This document shows positions 26,764 through 35,345 of a stretch of DNA of 64,000 bases, in pieces; position 1 is the first letter of the stretch; each line of letters opens with the position of its first letter. The stretch comes from an uncultured SAR116 cluster alpha proteobacterium (GTDB taxonomy: Bacteria > Pseudomonadota > Alphaproteobacteria > Puniceispirillales > Marisalimonadaceae), in NCBI GenBank assembly GCA_902595145.1, contig CACJOU010000001.1:62001-126000 (forward strand). The letters run 5' to 3'. The notes below the pieces were generated by a model. It did not search any database. It had not been told where the DNA came from and worked only from the letters and a program-made list of their open reading frames with translations. A program made the position numbers and the translations under genes.

Positions 26764-27864
26764 TTAAGTAATATTTGATAAGTCAAAATTTACTTTGTCC
26801 AAGATATAATAATCATTTAGGTTGTTCATAATATTTTTTGACGCAATTAAAAAACCTACATATTTAAAGTGTTTAGGTGACCAAACAATTGAGGTTGCTC
26901 TTCCTATCTTTACATCTTCTTTAAACACTGGAAGATTATTATAAAAAACTTGTTTATTTTCACTTTTAAAATCGAATTGAATTTTGAATATATCTTTTTC
27001 AAACCCTTCTTTTTTTTGTTTTAAAAGAGTAGACTTTCCAATGAAATCATAGTCTGTATCAAGATTACAAAACCTACCTAACCCACAATCGTATGGTGTA
27101 TCCTTATTTGTCATCTCATTGCCATAACTTAGAAGATTATTCTCTACTCTCTCAATCATATTTGGACAACCAACCCTGATGTTGAACTCTTCACCTTTTT
27201 CTATTATTAGGTCCCACAAAAGAATTCCATTATTGGAGTTGGTTAGCAATATTTCATAACCTTTTTGTTTGCTGAAACCTGTTTTTGAAACTATTAAACT
27301 TTCTCTATTAAAAGATAATTTTTTGAAATTAAAATATTTAAGAAATTTTATTTCTTCACCAAAAATTTTCGAAATAAGTTCTTCAGATTTTGGACCTTGA
27401 ACTGCAATAGTTAATATGTCTGTTTCATTTAATTCTGAATAAAATTCTTTTGTATGATTTATTGCTGATATCCAATTAAACAAATCTGAGTCAGATAAAG
27501 AAATTAAGAAATGATCATCAGCCAAGCAAAAAACAACTGGGTCATTTAACAATCCACCCTCAAAGTTAACAATTGGTGCGTAGTACGCTTTACCAGAGGA
27601 AATATTAGAAAAATCTCTACAAAAAAGATATTGCATTAATGACAAAGATTTATGGCCTTTAACTTCAATAACTTTTTGACAACATACATCCCATAACTGA
27701 ACATTTTCTATAAGATGATAATAATCATCTTTTAACGATTTAAATACAGTTGGTATTAATGTATTGTTATAGACACTATATTTTTTAACACCTGCCAAGT
27801 TATTACGTGAAGTAAATGGAGTACTTTTAATTCTATTAGATGTACTAAAAAAATCATTAGACAT
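26764..27864 (-). CDS. dmdA: Dimethylsulfoniopropionate demethylase DmdA
   Basis: DmdA transfers a methyl group from DMSP to tetrahydrofolate, giving methylmercaptopropionate and 5-methyl-THF. This 366-residue GcvT-fold protein matches Pelagibacter DmdA as I remember it along its length: KSTPFTSRNNLAGVKKYSVYN near the start (here split), then VQLWDVCCQKVIEV, YYAPIVNFEGGLLNDPVV, SKQKGYEILL and a C-terminal NNLLSYGNEMTNKDTPYDCG. A glycine-cleavage T protein would be linked to gcvH/gcvP, which are absent. It is divergent from the metF-like gene 51 nt away and 18 nt from the islet's right edge. Subclade and substrate are not proven. Confidence 0.82.
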   Translation of the reverse strand: MSNDFFSTSNRIKSTPFTSRNNLAGVKKYSVYNNTLIPTVFKSLKDDYYHLIENVQLWDVCCQKVIEVKGHKSLSLMQYLFCRDFSNISSGKAYYAPIVNFEGGLLNDPVVFCLADDHFLISLSDSDLFNWISAINHTKEFYSELNETDILTIAVQGPKSEELISKIFGEEIKFLKYFNFKKLSFNRESLIVSKTGFSKQKGYEILLTNSNNGILLWDLIIEKGEEFNIRVGCPNMIERVENNLLSYGNEMTNKDTPYDCGLGRFCNLDTDYDFIGKSTLLKQKKEGFEKDIFKIQFDFKSENKQVFYNNLPVFKEDVKIGRATSIVWSPKHFKYVGFLIASKNIMNNLNDYYILDKVNFDLSNIT

Positions 27865-27915
27865 TTGTTTATACCCCCATTAAACAATATCTACTAATTA
27901 CTTTGGACATTTTTT

Positions 27916-28806
27916 ATGAAAAGTAAATTAAGAAAATTACTAAAAGAAAATAAATTTGTTTTTACAGCTGAAACATCTCCACCAGATTCTGGTAATAAAG
28001 ATGCCATTCTTGAAGAAGTAGAGTGTTTAAATGGTGTAGCTGATGCCATCAATGTTACCGACGGGGCTGGCGCAAAATCTCATATGTCAGCTCTAGCGAC
28101 TGCCGCAATTCTTGCACAAAATGGCATTGAACCAATTTTACAATTTACTACTAGAGATAGAAATAGGATTGCAATTCAAGGTGACCTACTTGGTGGTTGG
28201 GCATTGGATATTCCAAATATTCTTTGTTTGTATGGTGATGAGGTTAAAGGCGGTGATCAACCAGACACTAAAGAAGTCAGAGACCTAGATACAATAGGTG
28301 TATTGAAAACAGCACATGAAATTAAAATAAAAAAAATGTATCCCTCTGGAAGAAAAATTAATGATGCACCTGAATTCTTCATTGGTGGGGCTGATACACC
28401 ATTTAAAGTTAATAATGATTTTAATGGTTCAAACTTAATGAAAAAAATTGAAGCTGGTGTCGAATTTTTTCAAACGCAATATGCTTTTGATGAAAATATT
28501 TTAAAAAATTACATGCTTAAATTAAATGAGTTACATATCACTGACAAAGCTTATTTTATTATCGGATTAGGAGTAATTAAATCTGCAAAAAGTGCAAGAT
28601 GGATGAACAAAAATCTATTTGGTATTAATATACCCGAGGAAATAATAAATAGAATTGAACAATCAAATGATGAAAGCCTTGAAGGTAGGAAAATATGTAT
28701 AGAATTAGTAGAAAAATACAAATTAATTGAGGGCGTAAGTGGAATTCATTTGATGGGTTATAAGCAAGAACAAGAAATAGCTTCCGTGATTTCACATTTT
28801 AAATAA
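27916..28806 (+). CDS. Methylenetetrahydrofolate reductase-family protein
   Basis: This 296-residue TIM-barrel flavoprotein is of the MetF type. FVFTAETSPPDSGNKDAI (with the family's conserved glutamate), DAINVTDGAGAKSHMS, LQFTTRDRNRIAIQGDLLG and NILCLYGDEVKGGDQP line up with MTHFR motifs. MetF interconverts methylene-THF and methyl-THF. Transcribed divergently from dmdA, it is well placed to oxidise the methyl-THF made by DMSP demethylation. It resembles the MetF-like forms of C1-oxidising bacteria more than E. coli MetF, but this is an impression. A biosynthetic role in methionine supply is the alternative. Confidence 0.85.
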   Translation: MKSKLRKLLKENKFVFTAETSPPDSGNKDAILEEVECLNGVADAINVTDGAGAKSHMSALATAAILAQNGIEPILQFTTRDRNRIAIQGDLLGGWALDIPNILCLYGDEVKGGDQPDTKEVRDLDTIGVLKTAHEIKIKKMYPSGRKINDAPEFFIGGADTPFKVNNDFNGSNLMKKIEAGVEFFQTQYAFDENILKNYMLKLNELHITDKAYFIIGLGVIKSAKSARWMNKNLFGINIPEEIINRIEQSNDESLEGRKICIELVEKYKLIEGVSGIHLMGYKQEQEIASVISHFK

Positions 28807-28828
28807 ACAAAAATTTTAATTAATCAAA

Positions 28829-29968
28829 TTATTTTGCTTTAACAAAGATTTTTTTAGCAGCCTTTTTTGCTTGTTCTAAACTTGGAGCTAAAACAACACC
28901 CATTCGACGATATGATTTTAAGAATGGTTTTCCAAAAATTCTGTAATCAACATTTTTATCCTCAAGTGCTTCCTCTAAACCTTCAATAATATAATCACCT
29001 GAAGCATTTTCTTCTGCTAAGATTACATGGCTAGCACCAGGTTGTTTAATTTTAATTTCAGGTAACGGCATCCCCAATAAAACTCTAGCGTGAATATCGA
29101 ACTGACTAAAGTTTTGAGTAAACATAGTAACCATTCCAGTATCATGTGGACGTGGGCTCAGTTCACTAAAAATTACTTCTCCTTTTTTATCAATGAAAAA
29201 TTCTACCCCAAATATACCTGATCCACCCAAGTCTAAGACCATTTTTTTTGCTGCGTTCTGTGCATTTCTAATTACGTCCTGTGAACAATCAGCAGGCTGC
29301 CAACTATACTGGTAATCACCCCTTTTTTGAAAATGCCCTATAGGGTTACAAAATGTAACTTTTCCAGATTTTTCTAAAATTGTTAAAAGAGTAATTTCAT
29401 ACTCAAAATCTATAAACTCTTCAACTATTACACGTTTCCTATTTCCTCTCATACCTTCAAGTGCAAATTTCCAAGATACTTTTAATTCATCCTCTGAATT
29501 TGCATAACTCTGACCCTTTCCAGAAGAGCTCATAACTGGCTTAACTGCTACCTTTGTACCAATTTTATTGGCCTCTAGAATTAATTCCTCTTCAGTTTCT
29601 GCATACGCAAAATTAGCAGTTTTTAATCCTAAATGTTTTGCTCTATCGCGTATTCTATCTCTATTCATTGTTAAATTTACAGCTTTTGCTGAGGGTATAA
29701 CGTTATAGCCATTTTTTTCAGCATCAATTAAAACGCTTGTCTCAATTGCCTCAACCTCTGGAACGATGAAATCTGGTTTATGTTTATTTATAACTGCGTT
29801 TAATTTTTCTTTATCAAGCATGTTAAAAACTTCATTCTTATCACTGACTTGCATAGCAGGTGCATTTTCGTATGCATCACATGCTATTACATTACATCCA
29901 ATTCTTTTGAGGCTAATTGCTAATTCTTTACCTAACTCACCACTACCTAACAGTAAAATTTGTTTCAT
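28829..29968 (-). CDS. purT: Formate-dependent GAR transformylase PurT
   Basis: PurT is an ATP-grasp enzyme that formylates glycinamide ribonucleotide with formate and ATP, bypassing formyl-THF in purine synthesis. The 379-residue protein begins MKQILLLGSGELGKELAI. It contains PDFIVPEVEAIET, AVKPVMSSSGKGQS (ATP-grasp lysine and glycine loop), GVEFFIDKKGEVIFSELSPRPHDTGMVTM (here split) and ASHVILAE, all PurT hallmarks that distinguish it from PurK. It is convergent with the metF-like gene. Use of formate ties it to one-carbon metabolism next door. Confidence 0.94.
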   Translation of the reverse strand: MKQILLLGSGELGKELAISLKRIGCNVIACDAYENAPAMQVSDKNEVFNMLDKEKLNAVINKHKPDFIVPEVEAIETSVLIDAEKNGYNVIPSAKAVNLTMNRDRIRDRAKHLGLKTANFAYAETEEELILEANKIGTKVAVKPVMSSSGKGQSYANSEDELKVSWKFALEGMRGNRKRVIVEEFIDFEYEITLLTILEKSGKVTFCNPIGHFQKRGDYQYSWQPADCSQDVIRNAQNAAKKMVLDLGGSGIFGVEFFIDKKGEVIFSELSPRPHDTGMVTMFTQNFSQFDIHARVLLGMPLPEIKIKQPGASHVILAEENASGDYIIEGLEEALEDKNVDYRIFGKPFLKSYRRMGVVLAPSLEQAKKAAKKIFVKAK

Positions 29969-30020
29969 GTAATAACCCTTTTAAGTTTAAATTGACTATA
30001 TTCTAGCTTAATGTAATAGA

Positions 30021-30668
30021 ATGACTTTTATAAAAATGCTTATTTATAAATTACTTAACAAACAAATATCTTACATTTATAATAAACGTTTTGATACTTT
30101 TAATAATACTCCTAAAGGAGTATTTTGGAATAATAAATTATCACAAGACCTTAGATTAAATATAATTTTAGATAAAATATTACAAAACACAAAAAGTGAC
30201 GAATTCTCAATTGCGGATATTGGTTGTGGATATGGTAGATTGTACGAAATTATTAAAGAGAAAAAACTAGATGGTAGAATTCAATATCACGGGTTTGATA
30301 TTAATCAGAAGATAATTAGTTTTTGTAAAAATAATAAAGATTATGAAAATGTTGAATTTGCAATTAATACATGCCCTTTTAAAAAAACTGATTATGTCGT
30401 TATGTCAGGTACATATAACCTTGCACCAACTAATAATATCCCTTTGTGGGAAGATTATATAATTAAAAATCTTACAAGTAATTGGAAATTGGTAGAAAAA
30501 GCTTTGATTTTTAACTGCTTAATAAAAGAAAAAAGAAAAATAGAAAAAAAACTATATTATACTGAATTATCTTGGATACAAAAAATATGCGAGAGAAATT
30601 TTTGTGATCCTGAGGTTATAAAGCATAATCTACTTAAGGATGATATAACTATTATTCTTAAAAAATAA
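30021..30668 (+). CDS. Class I SAM-dependent methyltransferase
   Basis: This is a 215-residue protein with SAM-binding motif I, IADIGCGYGRLYEII (about 65-79), followed by an acidic GFDIN at the end of the second strand. The later VVMSGTYNLAP fits motif IV. No signal or membrane segment is visible. The rest is lysine-rich and poorly conserved, so the substrate is unknown. It is divergent from purT and convergent with the alpha/beta hydrolase, ending 2 nt from it. Weak similarity to small-molecule methyltransferases is the most that can be said. Confidence 0.72.
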   Translation: MTFIKMLIYKLLNKQISYIYNKRFDTFNNTPKGVFWNNKLSQDLRLNIILDKILQNTKSDEFSIADIGCGYGRLYEIIKEKKLDGRIQYHGFDINQKIISFCKNNKDYENVEFAINTCPFKKTDYVVMSGTYNLAPTNNIPLWEDYIIKNLTSNWKLVEKALIFNCLIKEKRKIEKKLYYTELSWIQKICERNFCDPEVIKHNLLKDDITIILKK

Positions 30669-30670
30669 TA

Positions 30671-31483
30671 TCAATATTTAAGAGATATTAAGAAACCGCT
30701 TAAGTGATATGAAAATAATTCTGGATCCTCTATAGGTATTAAATGTCCACATTCTGGAACTTCAATTCTTTTGACATTTTTCATAATTTTTATTAAATTA
30801 TTTATGTCATCTTCAATTCTGAAAACTTTATCATAATGCCCTGTCAAAACTAACACGGGTAAGTCAAGTTTACTCCAATCAAAATCCCAATTTGTTGTAA
30901 ATCCACCATGCATAAGTTTTGATACCCCATTATAGTCATCCAATCCAAGATAATTTTCATATTTTAGAGCATTATCTTTCATTTTAGATAAAAATTTTGG
31001 TGAAGCTACTACTGGTAATGTCATATCTAAGATAAGAGAAGTTCCACCAAATTTAACAGCATTGGCCATTGCATTATTTATCCAATTTAGTCTTTCGCTG
31101 GGCTTTCTCAGAGTATTTATAAGTACTAAACCTTTTGCTTCAACACCTTTTGATAATGACATCGCAGCATAAAGCCCGCCTATTGACAACCCTACTAAAA
31201 CCATATTTTTTGGATTGATAAAATTAACTAAATTTACAAGGTCACTTACTATTAATTCAGCACTTAAATCTAAATTAGTTTCAAACTTACTTTTTGCTTG
31301 TCCTCTAAAATTATATACTAAATAACCGTCGTTATTTTTAATTAAATTTTCACCGATAGATCCGTTCCACGCAGATAAATCGCCAGTCAATGCGTTCACA
31401 AAGACACAAGTAAAGCCTCCATTTTTAGGAGGAACATATTCATAGTAAATCTCGTTTTGATTATCAATTTTAAAAGTGGACAT
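30671..31483 (-). CDS. Alpha/beta hydrolase fold protein
   Basis: Starting at the ATG at 31483 (AGGA lies just upstream) gives 270 residues and avoids overlap with the upstream gene. The protein shows the alpha/beta hydrolase plan: an oxyanion-region FVNALTGDLSAW, the nucleophile elbow LVGLSIGGLYAAMSLS (G-L-S-I-G, Ser about 97), an aspartate in VLVLTGHYDKVF and the catalytic histidine in VPECGHLIPIEDPELF. It is close to 3-oxoadipate enol-lactonase/haloperoxidase-like hydrolases, but the substrate is not evident. Confidence 0.82.
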   Translation of the reverse strand: MSTFKIDNQNEIYYEYVPPKNGGFTCVFVNALTGDLSAWNGSIGENLIKNNDGYLVYNFRGQAKSKFETNLDLSAELIVSDLVNLVNFINPKNMVLVGLSIGGLYAAMSLSKGVEAKGLVLINTLRKPSERLNWINNAMANAVKFGGTSLILDMTLPVVASPKFLSKMKDNALKYENYLGLDDYNGVSKLMHGGFTTNWDFDWSKLDLPVLVLTGHYDKVFRIEDDINNLIKIMKNVKRIEVPECGHLIPIEDPELFSYHLSGFLISLKY

Positions 31484-31493
31484 ATTATATTTC

Positions 31494-32042
31494 CTATTCT
31501 TCAGTAGTTTCAATTTTTAAATGTTGAAAATGTGTCTCTAATTCTTGGTCTCTTAATATAGAAAACTTTTGAAATTCTTCTTCACTTAAAATATTGATAT
31601 TAGATGGATCAACTGTGTTTGTTTGATTTTCTTCGGAAATAGATGTGGTTAGATTTTTTTCTATTTCTGACATTTCTTTTTTTATAGGCAAATCACCAAC
31701 ACGTTCCTGAAATGTGACTATTGCTCTAAGACCTCGCTCGATAGCTGATTTTTCATCATCATTTTCACTTTCATCAAAACCAACGTAAAGAGCGTGTATA
31801 ATGTGTTGTTTTGGGTCTGGCAAAAGATCCGTATCAAAAATTACTTCCCCTTCAGGATCTAAATTCATATAGAATTCACTAAATCTAGCAAGAATCTCTC
31901 TAGTTCTAGACGGACCTGGTTCTATTGGAGGCGCTTTTTCTGGGGGTTGGGGAGCATTTATATTATTCCATATAGCAACACATATCATGAAGCTAAATGT
32001 TACAACTAAAGCTATTATAAATGGTGTGAAATCTTCAAACAT
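31494..32042 (-). CDS. Membrane-anchored protein of unknown function
   Basis: This 182-residue protein has one N-terminal membrane helix (about 8-27, PFIIALVVTFSFMICVAIW). A proline-rich linker (APQPPEKAPPIEPGPSRT) leads to a soluble acidic region, with FYMNLDPEGEVIFDTDLLPD and HIIHALYVGFDESENDDEKSA as its most ordered-looking parts. The C-terminal third is polar and probably flexible. I do not recognise a family. It lies 10 nt upstream of the hydrolase start in the same direction and 270 nt from the divergent transporter operon. Confidence 0.6.
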   Translation of the reverse strand: MFEDFTPFIIALVVTFSFMICVAIWNNINAPQPPEKAPPIEPGPSRTREILARFSEFYMNLDPEGEVIFDTDLLPDPKQHIIHALYVGFDESENDDEKSAIERGLRAIVTFQERVGDLPIKKEMSEIEKNLTTSISEENQTNTVDPSNINILSEEEFQKFSILRDQELETHFQHLKIETTEE

Positions 32043-32312
32043 TATATTTACATAGTAATTAGATTTTAAAAATATAAGAGATCAAGTAATAAATAACTAT
32101 AAAAATTTCTTTATTGTAAAATGAAATTTTTTCAAAAAATATTGTATATATATATCATACACTTACTTGGAATTTATAGTTTTTTTCGCCAACGGAGATT
32201 TGCAATTAGTACTGTTTTATTGTTATTATGATTCTTGAATTTTAAATTCAATTTACTTTAATCTTAATAAATCAAGGTTTGTAATTATTACAAGCGGAAA
32301 CAGGAGAATAAA

Positions 32313-33326
32313 ATGAGAAGGGTATTCGGAGCTGCATTTACAATGGCAGCAACCGTAGCCGTAGGCCTTAGTTGGGCTACAATTGGAAATGCTTCATGTG
32401 GTAAAGTAAGCATATCAGAGATGAATTGGGCTTCTGCCTCACTAATGGCAAACGTCGACAAAATCATATTGGAAAAAGGGTATGGCTGTGAAGTTGAGCT
32501 AGTTGCTGGCGATACAATGCCAACTTTTACTTCGATGAATGAGAAAGGTGCTCCAGACGTGGCTCCAGAGTTGTGGGCAAACGCTGTAGCGGTACCATTA
32601 AAAAAAGCAGTTGGAGAGAAAAGACTAATTGTTGCTAATGAAGGACCAATTTCAGGCTTAGGTGAAGGTTGGTGGTTATCTCCATACACAGCTAAAAAGC
32701 ATAACCTAAAAACAGCTGCAGATGTAATTGCAAGACCAGATTTGTTCCCGTATGCAGAGGATAAATCAAAAGGTGCCTTTGTTGGTTGTCCCGCTGGATG
32801 GGGATGTCAACTAGTTAACCAAAACTTATTCAGAGCATTTGAAATGGAAAAGAAGGGTTGGGTACTTGTTGATCCAGGTAGTGCTGCTGGTTTAGACGGT
32901 TCAATGAATAAAGCTCTAACAAGAAATGAAAGTTGGTTTGGTTACTATTGGTCTCCAACCTCATTAATTGGAAAACATAGTTTAACTAAAGTTGATTTTG
33001 GTGTGCCTTTTGTTGGTAAAGATCACTGGGACAATTGTATTGTTAAACCAGAAAAAGAGTGTGCAAATCCAAAAAAATCTGCATGGACAACTTCTGTGGT
33101 TAATACTGTTGTAACGTCAAATTTCAAGAAGAATGCTGGTGTAGCTTTGGACTATATTTCTGGTCGTGTATATCCTGGCAGTGTTATGAATAAAATGCTT
33201 GTTTTCATGGATACAGAAAAAGCTCAAGGAAAAGACGCAGCATATGAATTTCTAGAAAAATATTCTGATGTGTGGACAAAGTGGGTCTCTCCAGATGTAG
33301 CTAAAAAAATTAAAGCAAGTCTATAA
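32313..33326 (+). CDS. proX: Glycine betaine/TMAO-type ABC transporter substrate-binding protein
   Basis: This is a 337-residue periplasmic binding protein with a signal peptide (about 1-26, cleavage near GNAS). The mature part, with ISEMNWASASLMANVDKIIL, GYGCEVELVAGDTMPTFTSM, APELWANAV and DPGSAAGLDGSMNKAL, follows the ProX/OpuAC family. It looks especially like TmoX-type proteins that bind TMAO or betaine through an aromatic cage (several Trp: ELWAN, GEGWWLS, SWFGYYWSP). GGAG before the ATG is strong. The two permease/ATPase genes follow after a hairpin. DMSP is another plausible ligand near dmdA. Confidence 0.88.
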   Translation: MRRVFGAAFTMAATVAVGLSWATIGNASCGKVSISEMNWASASLMANVDKIILEKGYGCEVELVAGDTMPTFTSMNEKGAPDVAPELWANAVAVPLKKAVGEKRLIVANEGPISGLGEGWWLSPYTAKKHNLKTAADVIARPDLFPYAEDKSKGAFVGCPAGWGCQLVNQNLFRAFEMEKKGWVLVDPGSAAGLDGSMNKALTRNESWFGYYWSPTSLIGKHSLTKVDFGVPFVGKDHWDNCIVKPEKECANPKKSAWTTSVVNTVVTSNFKKNAGVALDYISGRVYPGSVMNKMLVFMDTEKAQGKDAAYEFLEKYSDVWTKWVSPDVAKKIKASL

Positions 33327-33339
33327 TTAATATAAACAT

Positions 33340-33384
33340 ATAATCACCACTTCATATTGTACTGAAGTGGTGATTATTTTTTTA
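33340..33384 (+). terminator. Terminator-like hairpin between proX and proW
   Basis: A perfect 15-bp stem (33340-33354 with 33363-33377), an 8-nt loop and a run of T directly after form a canonical intrinsic terminator shape 14 nt past the proX stop. Partial termination or a 3' stabilising stem here would make more binding protein than membrane components. Confidence 0.85.
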
Positions 33385-33400
33385 AAATATAGGATGCAAA

Positions 33401-34288
33401 ATGGATTGGTTTTATAATTTTCCAGATATGAGTAGATCTGATTTGAGAGATTTTAAAAAATCAGTAGATTTTGCATTTACCGACTTTTCACGAACTTATG
33501 GCGAGGCTATAGAAAGCTTCTTTGAACCTTTGCTTATGTTTTTAGTCTGGTTTGAGAAGTTTTTCATTAATACTCCTTGGCCGTTAATTGTTCTTGGAAT
33601 AATTTTTCTTGCATGGGTAGGATCAAGATCACTTATAGTAGTGTTAGGAACTTTTATTAGTTTCATGCTAATTGGTTATTTTGGCATGTGGGAAGACACA
33701 ATGTCTACCTTAGCCATTATTTTAGTTGCCACATTTTTATGTATTTCAATTGGTATACCTCTAGGCATAGCAATGGCAAGAAGTAACAAAATTCAAGCTT
33801 TTGTAGTCCCAATATTAGATATTATGCAAACTATACCGAGTTTTGTTTATCTTATCCCAGTTGTAATGTTGTTAGGTATAGGGAAAGTTCCAGGTCTTAT
33901 TGCAGTCTGCATTTACGCTATACCTCCAATTGTTCGATTAACAAATTTAGGAATTAGATTAGTAGATAAAGACGTTTTAGAGGCAGCAGATTCCTTTGGT
34001 GCAAATTATTGGCAGAAATTATTAGGAGTTCAAATTCCACTTGCCTTACCTACAATTTTTGCTGGTGTTAACCAAACAATAATGATGGCTCTTGCAATGG
34101 TTGTTATTGCATCAATGATTGGTGTAAAAGGGCTAGGATTACCCGTTTTGCAAGCAATCTCAAATCAATATTTAGCTCTAGGATTAATGAATGGACTTGC
34201 TATCGTTATATTAGCAATTATTTTTGATCGTGTTACACAAAAATTTGGTCTCAGAATGCAAAAATATAGGAATGAAGGTAAGGATTAA
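33401..34288 (+). CDS. proW: Glycine betaine-type ABC transporter permease
   Basis: This 295-residue inner-membrane permease has about six to seven helices. The ProW-type coupling region is clear: SFGANYWQKLLGVQIPLALPTIFAGVNQ (split), matching the EAA loop (A-D-S-F-G-A), preceded by IMQTIPSFVYLIPVVMLLGIG, a hallmark of OpuAB/ProW. The N-terminal 60 residues are cytoplasmic and acidic/basic mixed. It follows the proX hairpin and ends 4 nt before the ATPase ATG at 34293. Its ligand is set by the upstream binding protein. Confidence 0.93.
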   Translation: MDWFYNFPDMSRSDLRDFKKSVDFAFTDFSRTYGEAIESFFEPLLMFLVWFEKFFINTPWPLIVLGIIFLAWVGSRSLIVVLGTFISFMLIGYFGMWEDTMSTLAIILVATFLCISIGIPLGIAMARSNKIQAFVVPILDIMQTIPSFVYLIPVVMLLGIGKVPGLIAVCIYAIPPIVRLTNLGIRLVDKDVLEAADSFGANYWQKLLGVQIPLALPTIFAGVNQTIMMALAMVVIASMIGVKGLGLPVLQAISNQYLALGLMNGLAIVILAIIFDRVTQKFGLRMQKYRNEGKD

Positions 34289-34292
34289 TATA

Positions 34293-35345
34293 ATGAATTC
34301 AAAAAATATATTAATCAAAGTAAATCAGCTTTATAAGATTTTTGGAGATGGTGATAAAAGCGCACTTGATTTAGTGAAAAATGGAATGGGTAAAGATGAA
34401 CTTCTTGAGAAGTCAAACTGTGTTCTCGGATTAAATAATATAAATTTAAATATTAACAGAGGGAAAATACAAGTTGTCATGGGCCTTTCTGGTTCAGGCA
34501 AATCAACTCTTATTAGACACCTAAATAGGTTAATAGAACCAACAAGTGGTGAAATACTGTTTAACGATGAAAATATTCTTAATTTAAGTCCGAAAGAGCT
34601 CATTCAATTTAGACAAAATAATATGTCTATGGTTTTTCAAAAGTTTGCTTTATTTCCACACAAAACAGTTTTACAAAATGTTGGTTACGGGCTTGCAATT
34701 CAAAATATATCCAAAGATGAATGGTCCGAAAAAGCTCAGAAATGGATAAAAAGAGTAGGATTAGATGGTTACGAGACATATTACCCAGGTCAGCTTTCAG
34801 GAGGCATGCAACAAAGAGTGGGGCTCGCAAGAGCACTTGCGACAGATGCAGAAATTTTATTAATGGATGAAGCTTTTTCTGCTTTAGATCCATTAATCCG
34901 TTCAGAAATGCAAAATATACTTTTAGATCTTCAAAATGAATTACATAAAACTATAATTTTTATTACACATGATCTCGATGAAGCTCTAAAAATTGGAGAT
35001 AGAATAGCTATACTTCGCGATGGAAGCATGGTTCAGGACAGTGATCCGCAAGAAATAATTATGAACCCTGCAGATGAATATGTTTCTGATTTTATTAAAG
35101 ACATCAATAGAGCTAGAGTAATACAAGCAAAATCAATAATGACACCAACAAATTCTAAAAGCTCAGGTGCTACAGTTAAAGAAGACATGGTGTTAGAGGA
35201 TATACTTCAGATAATGTCAGATGCACCTTCAAAACCAGTTACTATTGCAAACTCAAAAGGTAAAATTACTGGAAAAATTGAAATGGTTAATTTAATTGAA
35301 GGTATGAAAAGACCTAAATCACTTGGGACAAATATTACTGGCTAA
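34293..35345 (+). CDS. proV: Glycine betaine-type ABC transporter ATPase
   Basis: This 350-residue ATPase powers the transporter. I start it at the ATG at 34293, with AAGGA upstream; an in-frame ATG at 34224 lies inside the permease gene. It has Walker A MGLSGSGKSTLIRHL (about 61-75), a Q-loop MVFQKFALFPHKTV, signature LSGGMQQRVGLARAL, Walker B EILLMDEAFSALDP and an H-loop FITHDLDEAL. The C-terminal 80 residues form a short CBS-like region, often an osmosensor in this family. Its 3' end overlaps the convergent ugd by 11 nt. Confidence 0.94.
   Translation: MNSKNILIKVNQLYKIFGDGDKSALDLVKNGMGKDELLEKSNCVLGLNNINLNINRGKIQVVMGLSGSGKSTLIRHLNRLIEPTSGEILFNDENILNLSPKELIQFRQNNMSMVFQKFALFPHKTVLQNVGYGLAIQNISKDEWSEKAQKWIKRVGLDGYETYYPGQLSGGMQQRVGLARALATDAEILLMDEAFSALDPLIRSEMQNILLDLQNELHKTIIFITHDLDEALKIGDRIAILRDGSMVQDSDPQEIIMNPADEYVSDFIKDINRARVIQAKSIMTPTNSKSSGATVKEDMVLEDILQIMSDAPSKPVTIANSKGKITGKIEMVNLIEGMKRPKSLGTNITG

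Noticed and set aside
32121..32231. 36-codon hydrophobic ORF upstream of proX
   Set aside because: No ribosome-binding site and AT-rich; the 270-nt gap at 32043-32312 shows nothing else I can name, so it is probably leader DNA.
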